A stretch of DNA of 40,609 nucleotides. Source: CAZAOY01 sp964486925 (GTDB lineage Bacteria > Bacillota > Clostridia > Oscillospirales > Ruminococcaceae). The number at the start of each line of letters is the position of its first letter. The first letter of the stretch is position 1. Shown piece after piece: positions 17,306-25,979 of this stretch. The stretch covers positions 1-40,609 of the forward strand of contig CAZAOY010000022.1 of NCBI GenBank assembly GCA_964486925.1. Reading direction: 5' to 3'. The notes under the pieces are model-generated. The model had not been told where the DNA came from and made no database searches. It saw nothing but the letters and a program-made list of their open reading frames with translations. A program made the position numbers and the translations under genes.

Positions 17306-18592
17306 CTAGTTAAAACGAACGGTAATGGAGTTTGCGTGGGCGGTAAGTCCCTCTTTGCCTGCGATAAGCTCGATATCGGTCTGTGCCGCCGCTAGTGCGT
17401 CTTTAGTATAGTAGGTGTAGCTGGTCTTTTTGATAAAGCTGTCCACCGATAAAGGCGAGAAGAACCGTGCAGTACCGCTTGTTGGTAAAACGTGATTTGC
17501 GCCTGAATAGTAGTCCCCTAAAGGCTCTGGGGAATACTCCCCTAGGAAGATTGAACCCGCATTGTCAAGCCTGCCGAGGTAGTCGAATGGGTTTGCGGTC
17601 ATAACCTCAAGGTGTTCAGGGGCAAGCTCATTTGCAAGCTCTACCGCTAGGTCAAGGCTAGAGCAAACCAGTATAGCGCCGTAGTCTGATAGAGATTTTT
17701 CGATTATATCCTTGCGGGACAGTCCGCTTAGCTGACGGTTAATCTCGTCGACGGTTTTATCCGCTACCTCTTGGCTGTCGGTTAGCAGTATCGACCCCGC
17801 TAGGATATCATGCTCTGCTTGTGACATTAGATCTGCCGCCAGGTATTTAGGGTTAGCCGTGCTGTCTGCGATTATCAAAATCTCGCTAGGCCCCGCTATC
17901 ATGTCGATATCAACAACTCCGTAGAGTAGCTTTTTAGCTGTAGCCACATAGATGTTACCCGGCCCCACAATTTTATCCACCTTTGGGATACTGTTTGTAC
18001 CGTAAGCTAAAGCCGCAACCGCCTGCGCACCGCCGATTAAAAATACCCGATCTACCCCGCAAAGCGCCGCCGCTACCAGTATGTCGGGGTTAGCCCTGCC
18101 GTCCTTAGTGGGCGGGGTTACCATAACAATCTCTTTAACCCCAGCAATCTTAGCCGGTATCGCATTCATAAGTACAGAGGAAGGGTAGGCGGCAGTCCCC
18201 CCGGGCACATAGATTCCCACGCTATGTAATCCACGAATCTTTTGCCCCATAATACAGCCGTTCTCCATGGTATTTATAAAACCCTGCTGTTTTTGCCTTG
18301 TATGAAAGTCGGTTATATTCTCTACACATTTTAGCATAGCGTCCACAAAGTCAGGGTCAGCGTTAGTCAAAGCGTCGTTTATCTCGTCGCGAGATACCTC
18401 TAATGATGGGGATACATTCCCGTCAAATTTAAGGGTGTACTCTCTAACCGCCTCATCACCACGGATAGACACGTCCTCGATAATCCCAGCTACTGTTTCA
18501 TCAACCGTCTTATTAACCTCTTTGCTTCGTGCCTTAAGGCTGTCTAAAAAAGTACGTTCGTCAGTACCGTTCGCCTTTAATATATTAATCAT
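17306..18592 (-). CDS. hisD: Histidinol dehydrogenase
   Basis: HisD carries out the last two oxidations from histidinol to histidine with NAD and zinc. The 428-residue product has YVPGGTAAYPSSVLM, GGAQAVAALAYGT, VGPGNIYVATAKK, SQAEHD, ELAPEHLE and GANHVLPTSG, which include the zinc and catalytic residues. AGAGG precedes the ATG. The 117-base gap to hisG is the largest within the operon and holds a small hairpin. Confidence 0.97.
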   Translation of the reverse strand: MINILKANGTDERTFLDSLKARSKEVNKTVDETVAGIIEDVSIRGDEAVREYTLKFDGNVSPSLEVSRDEINDALTNADPDFVDAMLKCVENITDFHTRQKQQGFINTMENGCIMGQKIRGLHSVGIYVPGGTAAYPSSVLMNAIPAKIAGVKEIVMVTPPTKDGRANPDILVAAALCGVDRVFLIGGAQAVAALAYGTNSIPKVDKIVGPGNIYVATAKKLLYGVVDIDMIAGPSEILIIADSTANPKYLAADLMSQAEHDILAGSILLTDSQEVADKTVDEINRQLSGLSRKDIIEKSLSDYGAILVCSSLDLAVELANELAPEHLEVMTANPFDYLGRLDNAGSIFLGEYSPEPLGDYYSGANHVLPTSGTARFFSPLSVDSFIKKTSYTYYTKDALAAAQTDIELIAGKEGLTAHANSITVRFN

Positions 18593-18637
18593 ATCATACC
18601 TCTATACTCATTTAATTTTACCAAAGGTAATTCTTTA

Positions 18638-18660
18638 AACGTCAGGCTTTGCCTCACGTT
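18638..18660 (-). repeat. Small hairpin between hisG and hisD
   Basis: Arms 18638-18646 and 18652-18660 are complementary except for one mismatch, around a five-base loop. On the minus strand the hairpin is followed by TTTAAAG, too weak for a clear terminator. It may tune expression or mRNA stability between hisG and hisD. Confidence 0.35.
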
Positions 18661-18709
18661 ATTTCGTAAATAGTCACTTGCCGAAACTGCCTTAGCATTT
18701 TTTAATTGC

Positions 18710-19339
18710 CTATATTACGGTATTTATCTTGTTAATAAAGCTTTCAATCTCTTTTTGGTGCAGCTTAAGGCTTACGGTGTTTACAATAAGCTTTGCGGAG
18801 ATATCGCAGATACGCTCCACCACAACCAGTCCGTTCTCTTTCAGGGTACTGCCTGTTTCCACGATATCGACTATCGCGTCCGACAGCTTTAATAGAGGTG
18901 CTAACTCCACTGAGCCTTCAATCTTTACGATAGAAACATCCATCCCCTTAGACTGAAAATGCCGCCTTGCTACGTTAGGGTACTTAGTAGCGATAATCTT
19001 CTCGCTATGTCCGTCATAAAAGGTATAGTCCGCCTTGGTAGCTACCGCAAATGAGCACCTTCCAAAACCCAAATCCAACATCTCAAAAAAGCTCCCACCG
19101 TTTTCTAGGATGGTATCCTTTCCCACAACCCCGATGTCGCAAACACCGTTTTCGATATAGGTAATTACATCCGCCGCCTTAGCAAGCACCACCTCAAAAT
19201 CAGCGTTGCCGATATCTAGGATTAGCTTTCTGCCTTTATTATGTATCTGCTCACAGTCAAACCCTATCTTTTCAAGGATCTTTACCGTTTCCTTCTCTAA
19301 CCGCCCCTTAGTAAGCGCAATCCTTAGCTTATCCTTCAT
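18710..19339 (-). CDS. hisG: ATP phosphoribosyltransferase, short form
   Basis: HisG joins ATP and PRPP, the first and regulated step of histidine synthesis. This is the short form (209 residues) without the C-terminal regulatory domain, which must work in a complex with HisZ. Motifs: ALTKGRLEK at the start, DIGVVGKDTI, and the PRPP-binding segment IVDIVETGSTLKENGL. It overlaps hisZ by 11 bases; GGAGG lies 12 bases upstream of the ATG within hisZ. Confidence 0.97.
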   Translation of the reverse strand: MKDKLRIALTKGRLEKETVKILEKIGFDCEQIHNKGRKLILDIGNADFEVVLAKAADVITYIENGVCDIGVVGKDTILENGGSFFEMLDLGFGRCSFAVATKADYTFYDGHSEKIIATKYPNVARRHFQSKGMDVSIVKIEGSVELAPLLKLSDAIVDIVETGSTLKENGLVVVERICDISAKLIVNTVSLKLHQKEIESFINKINTVI

Positions 19340-20543
19340 GCTCTATCTCAACCTCCGCTCTTACCTCGATGATATGCACATCGGTAGTCACCACCGCAAT
19401 CTGGTTAATCCCGTTTAACCGTGCGTATTGTATTGTCTGCTCTAACGTATCACACAGGCTAAGCTCCGCCGTTACAGCTTTAGCAGTCTGGTTGGTTATA
19501 TACTTTATAGCTTCGGGTAGATGGTGATCATCGCTAAACACCAGATAGGTAGGGGATGATTTTTTATAGCTGTTTAGATAATACTTTGCAACGTAGTCCA
19601 CATTAACCGCAAACCCGATAGCATGACAGTCGCGACCATACTCTCCAAGCAAACTGTCATACCGTCCGCCCGAAAGTACAGCCTCGCCCGACCCCGCAAT
19701 ATACCCTTGAAATACGATACCTGTATAATAGTCGTTCTTAGTAACGATACCTAAATCCACCATGATATTAGCGCATAAACCTAACGATTTAATGGTGGTG
19801 TAGATTGATTTAAGGTAATCCAGTATCTCAATAGCCTCCCCAGTAAGGATGGAGGAGGCACGCTCGAACACCTGCTCATCCCCGAATAGCGACGGAAGCT
19901 TTTTAAGAGGTGCGACAAGCTCTGGCATGTTAAAGCTGTCTAGTAGGTCGTTTAATGCAGAGTAGTTTTTTGCCTCGATAAGTAGTCTAATATTCTCCTG
20001 ATCCTCCGGTGAGAGGTTTAGACTTTTAATTAGAGTGTTAAAGATACCAATATGCCCGATTTCTATGCTAAAGTCGGTTGGGGATACGCTTTTTAGGGAG
20101 GTAATTGCTAGAGAAAGCGCTTCGATATCAGCTTTAGTCGAAGCGGGAGCGATAAGCTCTATCCCTGTTTGCAGTATCTCGTCCCTACGTCCACGCATAC
20201 TGGGATTTACAAAATGCACAGGTTGGGTGTAGAACAGGCGGACAGGCAATGGATTTTGCCGTAGACGTGTCGCCATAAGCCTTGCAATAGGGGAGGTGGA
20301 GTCGGGGCGCACTACAAGGATACGACCCTTTGAATCGGTAAGCTTATACATATACTCCACAGGCAGAGCGCCTTTGCCAACGGTATAGACATCTAAAAAC
20401 TCGATTCCACTGGTTTCAACCTCGGCATATCCGTTTAAGGTATAGAGGTTTGTTAGGATATCGGTAACCTTTCTGCGGGCGGATACCTCCTCGAACAGGT
20501 AATCCTTTGTACCCTCTGGGGTTAGTAGCTTGTTTTTGGTCAT
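19329..20543 (-). CDS. hisZ: ATP phosphoribosyltransferase regulatory subunit
   Basis: HisZ resembles histidyl-tRNA synthetase but lacks tRNA charging; it activates short HisG and gives feedback control by histidine. The product (about 404 residues) starts TPEGTKDYLFEE and has VRPDSTSPIARL, RLFYTQPVHF, GRRDEILQTGIELIG-like and YYTGIVFQGY motifs, with SGGRYDSL. The ATG at 20543 is chosen for the GGGAG site upstream. It is the first gene of the his operon, directly behind a consensus promoter. Confidence 0.95.
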   Translation of the reverse strand: MTKNKLLTPEGTKDYLFEEVSARRKVTDILTNLYTLNGYAEVETSGIEFLDVYTVGKGALPVEYMYKLTDSKGRILVVRPDSTSPIARLMATRLRQNPLPVRLFYTQPVHFVNPSMRGRRDEILQTGIELIAPASTKADIEALSLAITSLKSVSPTDFSIEIGHIGIFNTLIKSLNLSPEDQENIRLLIEAKNYSALNDLLDSFNMPELVAPLKKLPSLFGDEQVFERASSILTGEAIEILDYLKSIYTTIKSLGLCANIMVDLGIVTKNDYYTGIVFQGYIAGSGEAVLSGGRYDSLLGEYGRDCHAIGFAVNVDYVAKYYLNSYKKSSPTYLVFSDDHHLPEAIKYITNQTAKAVTAELSLCDTLEQTIQYARLNGINQIAVVTTDVHIIEVRAEVEIEHEG

Positions 20544-20576
20544 GGGTAATACTCCCTTTCGCTTTAGTGTGATACT

Positions 20577-20605
20577 ATGATAACACAATATCGGATAAAA
20601 GTCAA
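20577..20605 (-). promoter_or_regulatory. Promoter of the his operon
   Basis: On the minus strand TTGACT (20605-20600) and TATCAT (20582-20577) are 17 bases apart. Transcription would begin near 20570, only about 27 bases before the hisZ ATG. This leaves no room for a T-box or a histidine leader peptide, so control is probably by HisG-HisZ feedback or by a DNA-binding regulator. Confidence 0.8.
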
Positions 20606-20611
20606 TAGGTT

Positions 20612-21613
20612 TTATATATTTTCTGTTTTCTTTTGATTTTTTTTCTTCTGTTTAAGTAGTCGTATATCCTGTCCATAAAACGGCGCTGTGGCATAAAGGG
20701 TGGTAAGTCGTGACACAATTCGGTCGTCGTAGATATTATTTAGCCCCTGTATCGAGAGGTTTGTGCTAATTATTGTAGGCTTACAGTCGAGTATTCGGGT
20801 GTTTATAATGTTATATAGATAAGACTTTGAGAGTGCGGTCTGAAACTCCGAGCCTAGGTCATCTAGGATTAGAAGGTTACAGTCGATAACAGTCTTTATG
20901 GAGTATTTTTCATCCGACAGTCTGTTAAAATACTCATCATTAAGGTGACGAAAAAGATCGTTTGCCGAGAGATATACAACCGAATACCCCTTTGCGATAA
21001 CCTCGTTTGCAATGGCAAAGGATAGGTGGGTCTTGCCTAGCCCCGTGTTACCGATCATTAGTATGCTGTCCGATTCAAGGGAGAAGTTTTGCGCATACCC
21101 AATACAGCTTTTTATTACCGTTTTCATATGATCCCGCACCGTTATATCCCGATCGGGTAGCTTTGTAGTAGGGTAGTAGGATAGTGACAGCGTATCAAAG
21201 GTTGAGGAGCGGATAGGGGTGTTGTCGGTAAACTCCGAAGTAGCGATATCGTTTGCCACCATCTCAAGACAGCTACAGCGTTTTCCCTGCACAAAGCCGT
21301 AGTCCTCGCATAGATTACAGCTGTGCTTTATATCAAGATAATCGGCGGGATAGCCGTTATCCAGTAAAATCTTAACATATTCAAGTCGCTTAGCGGCGGT
21401 CTGTGCCTGTATCTTTGATACTAAAGAGGGTATGTTTCGCTCCTTTTTCAGTACCGAGGAGATAAGCTTTGCATTCTCGCAGATAATTTCGTTTCGGATC
21501 TGTGCTATAATTGGAAATTTTTGGTATATCTCCTGCTCGTGCCGCCCTAGGGTGGTTCGTGCTCTTTGTCTACGTTCGTCTATAATCTTTTGTGCATCTG
21601 AATATTTTCCCAT
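20612..21613 (-). CDS. dnaI: Helicase loader (DnaI/DnaC-type AAA+ ATPase)
   Basis: The protein loads the replicative helicase. The C-terminal AAA+ domain has Walker A GNTGLGKTHLSFA, Walker B LLILDDLGSE and sensor residues in ISTNLS. The N-terminal half has a likely zinc site, Cys99-x2-Cys102 and Cys113-x-Cys115, comparable to the zinc-binding N-terminal domain of Bacillus DnaI. The 333-residue length fits. AAGGATGG precedes the ATG. It follows the DnaD-domain gene by about 22 bases, a typical primosome pair. Confidence 0.9.
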   Translation of the reverse strand: MGKYSDAQKIIDERRQRARTTLGRHEQEIYQKFPIIAQIRNEIICENAKLISSVLKKERNIPSLVSKIQAQTAAKRLEYVKILLDNGYPADYLDIKHSCNLCEDYGFVQGKRCSCLEMVANDIATSEFTDNTPIRSSTFDTLSLSYYPTTKLPDRDITVRDHMKTVIKSCIGYAQNFSLESDSILMIGNTGLGKTHLSFAIANEVIAKGYSVVYLSANDLFRHLNDEYFNRLSDEKYSIKTVIDCNLLILDDLGSEFQTALSKSYLYNIINTRILDCKPTIISTNLSIQGLNNIYDDRIVSRLTTLYATAPFYGQDIRLLKQKKKNQKKTENI

Positions 21614-21635
21614 CTAACACCATCCTTGTTTCTGC

Positions 21636-22622
21636 CTAAAATTTTGGTAGGTTGTCGTCCATTAGACTTTTTATATCATCAAGGTCAAAGGACGAGGTTT
21701 TGTTGCTGTCTGCTCGCCTATTATAACCAGAGCTTTTGGTTATCTCATCTACCGAACGATACCCCGACTGATACCAGTTGTCCAGTATCTTGTTAATGTA
21801 TGCAAAAGGCGCGTTGTTAATCTGGTTAACCGCCTTATCATACGCTAGCTTTATTACCGAGATGTCAAACATAAACTCGTTAAACCACCGATCTACAAAT
21901 ACCTTCTCGGTATCAGATAACGCCCGCCCAATACCAAACACCATCTTAATTTGATTCTCCTGCGTATTCTTGTCCGACATGGTCATAAAAAATTCTTCTA
22001 CCTTTTCGTGGGTGTTAATACCCTTCTCCATCCAGGATACACAGATCTTTTGGGCATACGGCACACTTAGCTTATCGATGGTCTGGCAGTACTGAAACGC
22101 CATAATAATTACATCAAGAGGTAGGTTTAAGGTCTGGTATATCGCTGTAATGTTGTTCTTTTCTGTAGAGGAGATAGGACGGTTAAAGAAGCTTTCGATG
22201 GTTTGAAGCAAAAACATCGCCTCCTCCTCGTTAACGTTAACCTTTGGAGTAGCTTTTTGGGTGGCTTTAGGTGTGGTTGCAATATTAGGAGTACTAGCTA
22301 CATTAAAGCTGTTAACCGACTTTGAGATTGCAGGCTCGATAGGTTTTGTTTCCTTTGAGATTACGCTTGGAACAGGAGTAACCTCGTCGTCACTTACAAG
22401 CACCCCTCTAGCTATCCAGTAACGAATTGCGTCGTCGACCGTTTTATCGCTAATCTTTAGTAAACTGCCGATTAATGCAGGACTGTAGTATCTGGAAGGG
22501 TTGTATAGTATCGTTAATATAACCTTTAGGTGGTCGGAGTTAGTGCTTTTTATATCATCAACCACAGCGGTAGGTATGGCAAAGTTGGAGCTGTAGGCTG
22601 AATAGTTTATGCTGTATCCCAT
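21636..22622 (-). CDS. dnaD: DnaD-domain replication initiation protein
   Basis: The 328-residue protein has a winged-helix-like N-terminus (about 20-80), a low-complexity Thr/Lys/Pro linker (about 95-130) and two DnaD/DnaB-type C-terminal helical repeats. The first is near FFNRPISSTEKNNI, the second near FGIGRALSDTEKVFVDRW, each ending in a YI-KIL-NW-like helix. In Firmicutes these proteins help DnaI load helicase at origins and stalled forks. The ATG has AGAGAGG upstream. The repeat array at 22670-22871 lies directly upstream, with its promoter-like elements reading toward this gene. Confidence 0.9.
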   Translation of the reverse strand: MGYSINYSAYSSNFAIPTAVVDDIKSTNSDHLKVILTILYNPSRYYSPALIGSLLKISDKTVDDAIRYWIARGVLVSDDEVTPVPSVISKETKPIEPAISKSVNSFNVASTPNIATTPKATQKATPKVNVNEEEAMFLLQTIESFFNRPISSTEKNNITAIYQTLNLPLDVIIMAFQYCQTIDKLSVPYAQKICVSWMEKGINTHEKVEEFFMTMSDKNTQENQIKMVFGIGRALSDTEKVFVDRWFNEFMFDISVIKLAYDKAVNQINNAPFAYINKILDNWYQSGYRSVDEITKSSGYNRRADSNKTSSFDLDDIKSLMDDNLPKF

Positions 22623-22669
22623 TATGTAACCTCTCTTTAAGCTTTTTTCTTACTTATTTTAAATAGAAC

Positions 22670-22871
22670 GTCTAGACTTTCTACCATATTTGTTTCAATA
22701 AACACATTTGAGGTAAAGCGAAGCTTTACTTCCTTTAACGTGTTTATTATAACATAGATGAAAGTCGTCTAGACTTTCTACCTTTATTGTTTCAATAAAC
22801 ACTTTTGAGGTAAAGTGAAGCTTTACTTCCTTTAACGTGTTTATTATAACATAGATGAAAGTCGTCTAGAC
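22670..22871 (-). repeat. Array 1 of a ~97-bp tandem repeat (two units, cut by assembly gap)
   Basis: GTCTAGAC recurs at 22670, 22767 and 22864, an exact 97-base period. The two complete units differ at about five positions. On the minus strand each unit holds TATGTTATAAT (an extended -10, TATAAT complement at 22746-22751 and 22843-22848). It also holds an outer stem AATAAACAC/GTGTTTATT enclosing GTAAAGC/GCTTTAC-type arms, and a stem GAAAGTC/GACTTTC around TAGAC. The array ends at the N run, so the true copy number is unknown. The same family is at 33606-33820 in the opposite orientation. Confidence 0.9.
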
Positions 22872-22971
22872 NNNNNNNNNNNNNNNNNNNNNNNNNNNNN
22901 NNNNNNNNNNNNNNNNNNNNNNNNNNNNNNNNNNNNNNNNNNNNNNNNNNNNNNNNNNNNNNNNNNNNNNN
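22872..22971. other. Assembly gap of 100 N
   Basis: Exactly 100 undetermined bases begin right after a repeat-unit boundary. The round number suggests a placeholder of unknown size. It hides the 5' end of the isomerase gene, any promoter of the sugar operon and possibly more repeat units. Confidence 0.98.
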
Positions 22972-22972
22972 A

Positions 22973-23353
22973 TACCATTACCACTACCATAAGATGGAGG
23001 ATATCATAAACCGTGGGGGCGGGAACCTAGTGGTTAGGATGTACAACCGCTCGCAGGAGGATACCCTTGATGGTACCGATGTGACGGTATCGGTGGACGG
23101 CAGAAGCTACAGCGTAAAGGCGGGGGAGGATATAATCCTAACCCCTGGGGAGAGTATCACCATCTACCCTTATCAGTACCACAGCTTCTGGGCACAGGAG
23201 GGGTCTGGCAGTGTCTTAATAGGTGAGGTTTCCCTTGTGAACGACGACAGGATTGACAACAGATTCTTAGACGCTGTAGGCAGATTTCCGAAGATAGAGG
23301 AGGATGAGCAACCATTATATCTTCTATCCAGTGATTATCAAGATATAGTATAA
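22973..23353 (+). CDS. D-lyxose isomerase-like cupin protein, 5' end lost in gap
   Basis: The frame is open from the gap edge. It starts with HYHYHKMEDIINRGGG, which resembles the metal-binding start of the D-lyxose/D-mannose ketol-isomerase family, then has VKAGEDIILTPGESITIYPYQYHSFWAQEG. The visible His-x-His, Glu and later His match the cupin manganese ligands. About 126 residues remain; the N-terminal portion, roughly the first third or more, is missing. The enzyme would turn an aldose such as D-lyxose or D-mannose into the ketose. It is followed after about 20 bases by a sugar kinase and then an aldolase, so it is the first visible step of a catabolic operon. Confidence 0.8.
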   Translation, partial: YHYHYHKMEDIINRGGGNLVVRMYNRSQEDTLDGTDVTVSVDGRSYSVKAGEDIILTPGESITIYPYQYHSFWAQEGSGSVLIGEVSLVNDDRIDNRFLDAVGRFPKIEEDEQPLYLLSSDYQDIV

Positions 23354-23373
23354 GGGGTGGGGTGATGTAAAGT

Positions 23374-24873
23374 ATGGCACTTTTAGGGATTGATATCGGC
23401 ACAACCGGCTGTAAAAGTGTGGTGTATAGCAGTGCGGGTGAGGAGTTAGGTGCGGCGTATGAGGAGTATGCCATAATCGAGCAGGACGGCGGGTATGAGA
23501 TAGATGCGGATGTTGTGTGGAAGCGGGTTAAGGCGGTGATAAACCGAAGTGTTGCTCTGTCGGGTGTGGCTACTCAGATTAAGGCGATCGGGGTATCCTC
23601 CTTTGGAGAATCCGCCGTACCGATAGACCGTGAGGGCAACACTCTATCCAATGCTATACTGTATACCGATAAAAGGGGGACGATGGAGTGCGAGCAGATA
23701 AAGGATAAAGTCGGAGAAGATGAGTTTATCTCCATCACAAAGGTAACCCCCCACCCGATGTATACCTTATTTAAGATAATGTGGCAAAAGAACAACAACA
23801 AGACCTTGTATGATAAGGTTGACAGATACCTGCTATTCGAGGATTTTATTATCTATAAGCTAACGGGTAAAGCTCTAATCAGCTACAGCGAGGCGGCAAG
23901 GACAGGATGTTTCGACCTGCAAAAACTCTGCTATAGCAAAAGAATTCTATCTGCCGCGGGGATTAATGTAGATCTGCTAAGCAAGCCTTCCCCCGCAGGT
24001 ACAGTGGCGGGATGTGTGTTACCGCAGATAGCTACCGAGCTTGGACTAAGCCATGATACGGTGGTAACTACAGGCGGGCAGGATCAGATCTGTACAGCCA
24101 TCGGGAGCGGTACATATAAAAAGGGTCAGGCGGTATGCGGTATCGGCACGGTGGAATGTATCACCCCGATATTTGATACCCCTATTAGCGACAATGAGTT
24201 TACCAAAAAGGGTTACTGCTGTGTACCGTATGCAACTAAGGGTAGCTATGCTACCTATGCCTACTCCTATACAGGCGGTGCAATATTAAAGTGGTTTAGG
24301 GATAAGCTTGCACCAGAGTTAAGGCGGGAGTGCAAGGCAAGCGGTAGGAGCGTTTACGAGGTTTTAGAGGGGGAGATAAGAGCAGGTGTGTCCGACCTTC
24401 TGGTACTCCCACACTTTGCGGGGGCGGCGACACCGTATATGGATATTAACGCTAAGGGTGCGATAATCGGTCTTAGCCTGTCCTCTACAAGGGGGGATAT
24501 CTTTGCGGCGATTATGGAGGGCTGTTGCTATGAGATGTTACTTAATATTAATCAGCTAGGCAAATCGGGTATTACCATAGAGCGGATGGTTGCAACAGGC
24601 GGCGGAGCGTCATCTCGGGTATGGCTACAGATGAAGGCAGATATCTTTGGGTTTCCAATAAGTAGTGTACTGCAAAAGCAGGCGGGTACGCTAGGTGCGG
24701 CGATAATAGCGGGTGCGGGTGTGGGTGAGTTTACCTCTATCGAGCAGGGGATAGACTCTATGGTATCCTTTGGTGACACCTTCTACCCAAATCCCGATAG
24801 GAGGGAGAGATACCTTGAAAACTTCCGCAGATATGAGCGGTTATATAACGCTGTAAAGGATATCTATTTATGA
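23374..24873 (+). CDS. FGGY-family carbohydrate kinase
   Basis: The 499-residue product starts LLGIDIGTTGCKSVVY, the first phosphate-binding loop. It has YTDKRG, the catalytic Asp region TTGGQDQICTAIG, GIGTVECIT, and the adenosine motif ATGGGASSRVWLQMKADI followed by LGAAIIAG. The family phosphorylates pentuloses, gluconate, glycerol and similar sugars; xylulokinase is the closest general match but the substrate cannot be fixed from sequence. The context suggests it phosphorylates the ketose made by the upstream isomerase. The ribosome site is weak (GGGGTG upstream). Confidence 0.9.
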   Translation: MALLGIDIGTTGCKSVVYSSAGEELGAAYEEYAIIEQDGGYEIDADVVWKRVKAVINRSVALSGVATQIKAIGVSSFGESAVPIDREGNTLSNAILYTDKRGTMECEQIKDKVGEDEFISITKVTPHPMYTLFKIMWQKNNNKTLYDKVDRYLLFEDFIIYKLTGKALISYSEAARTGCFDLQKLCYSKRILSAAGINVDLLSKPSPAGTVAGCVLPQIATELGLSHDTVVTTGGQDQICTAIGSGTYKKGQAVCGIGTVECITPIFDTPISDNEFTKKGYCCVPYATKGSYATYAYSYTGGAILKWFRDKLAPELRRECKASGRSVYEVLEGEIRAGVSDLLVLPHFAGAATPYMDINAKGAIIGLSLSSTRGDIFAAIMEGCCYEMLLNINQLGKSGITIERMVATGGGASSRVWLQMKADIFGFPISSVLQKQAGTLGAAIIAGAGVGEFTSIEQGIDSMVSFGDTFYPNPDRRERYLENFRRYERLYNAVKDIYL

Positions 24874-24888
24874 TAAGGGGGAGTAATA

Positions 24889-25743
24889 ATGCTAGTTACA
24901 TTAAAGGAGATACTAAAGCATGCAAAGGATAATGGGTATGCAGTGGGAGCGTTTAACGCTATCGATACCACCACAGTAAGGGCGGTGATAGCCGCCGCAG
25001 AGCAGGAGAACACCGCTGTAGTAATGATGTTTGCCGAGGTGCATAGAGATCTAATCCCGCTAGAGATGATAGCGCCGATTATGATACAAGCGGCAAAGAA
25101 AGCGACTGTACCTGTCTGTATCCACCTAGATCATGGCACAGATATGGACTACATAAAACAGGCGATAGAGTTAGGTTTTACCTCCATCATGTACGACGGC
25201 TCACATCTGCCGTATGAGGAGAATATAGCTAACACAGCAAAGGTTGTAAATCTGGCACATCCTTTGGGTATATCTGTAGAGGCGGAATTAGGACAGCTTC
25301 CGACAAGAGAGGTTTCGGCAGAAGCAGACAGCGACACACCACAAAACCCAGATGAGCTCTACACAAACCCTGACCAAGCAAAGGATTTTATCGACCGCAC
25401 AAATGCTGACGCCCTAGCCATCGCCTTTGGCACAGCACACGGGGTATACGCAAAAGCACCCGCACTGGACTTTACCATTATCGAGCAAGTAGCAAAGGTA
25501 ACGGATCTACCGCTTGTAATGCATGGTGGTAGCGGGGTAAGCGAGGAAGGTTTTAAGACGGCAATAAAGAGCGGTATTACCAAGATAAACTACTTTACCT
25601 ATATGTCCCTTGCGGGTGCTAACGGTATAGGGGAGTATATCGCTAACGCTAATCCGTCCTTTTATCACGATATACCTCTAGTTGCTATAAATGCAATGAA
25701 GGAGGATATTGTAAAGGCTATGCGGGTATTTAAACAAAGGTAA
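24889..25743 (+). CDS. Class II ketose-bisphosphate aldolase family protein
   Basis: This zinc-dependent aldolase family cleaves ketose phosphates to DHAP plus an aldehyde. The 284-residue product has YAVGAFNAIDTTT, the metal site CIHLDHG, SIMYDGSHLPYEEN, EAELGQL, AFGTAHGVY and MHGGSGVSEE. The active-site segment KINYFTYMS departs from the INxDT form of typical fructose-bisphosphate and tagatose-bisphosphate aldolases. It could act on a ketose 1-phosphate. GGGGGAG precedes the ATG, 15 bases after the kinase stop. It is the last gene of the trio and is followed by a hairpin. Confidence 0.9.
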   Translation: MLVTLKEILKHAKDNGYAVGAFNAIDTTTVRAVIAAAEQENTAVVMMFAEVHRDLIPLEMIAPIMIQAAKKATVPVCIHLDHGTDMDYIKQAIELGFTSIMYDGSHLPYEENIANTAKVVNLAHPLGISVEAELGQLPTREVSAEADSDTPQNPDELYTNPDQAKDFIDRTNADALAIAFGTAHGVYAKAPALDFTIIEQVAKVTDLPLVMHGGSGVSEEGFKTAIKSGITKINYFTYMSLAGANGIGEYIANANPSFYHDIPLVAINAMKEDIVKAMRVFKQR

Positions 25744-25787
25744 CATTCTAACAGCGGCAGAAAGTTAAATAGCTAGAGATATCAAAT

Positions 25788-25819
25788 ACGGCGGTGGATT
25801 TAGGTGAATTTACCGCCGT
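25788..25819 (+). terminator. Hairpin terminator after the aldolase gene
   Basis: ACGGCGGT (25788-25795) pairs with ACCGCCGT (25812-25819) around a 16-base loop, followed by TCTTCTG. The GC-rich stem is strong; the U-tract is poor. Confidence 0.65.
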
Positions 25820-25979
25820 TCTTCTGCGTTTGGCAATTTAGCAAACAAGCTAAGTATTAATTATTTTTAATATTACAACAAAAAAGATAAAAGTGACAGC
25901 TGTTGCATATACATGTAAATTGACAATATTTATAATACTAAAGTTATGTAAATATTGCAGAAAAATATATTAATTTTAG

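Noticed and set aside
20544..20611. T-box or histidine leader peptide for the his operon
   Set aside because: The promoter sits about 27 bases from the hisZ ATG, leaving no space for either.
22670..22871. CRISPR-like array
   Set aside because: The 97-base units are conserved along their whole length, with no short repeat alternating with unique spacers, and no cas genes are present.
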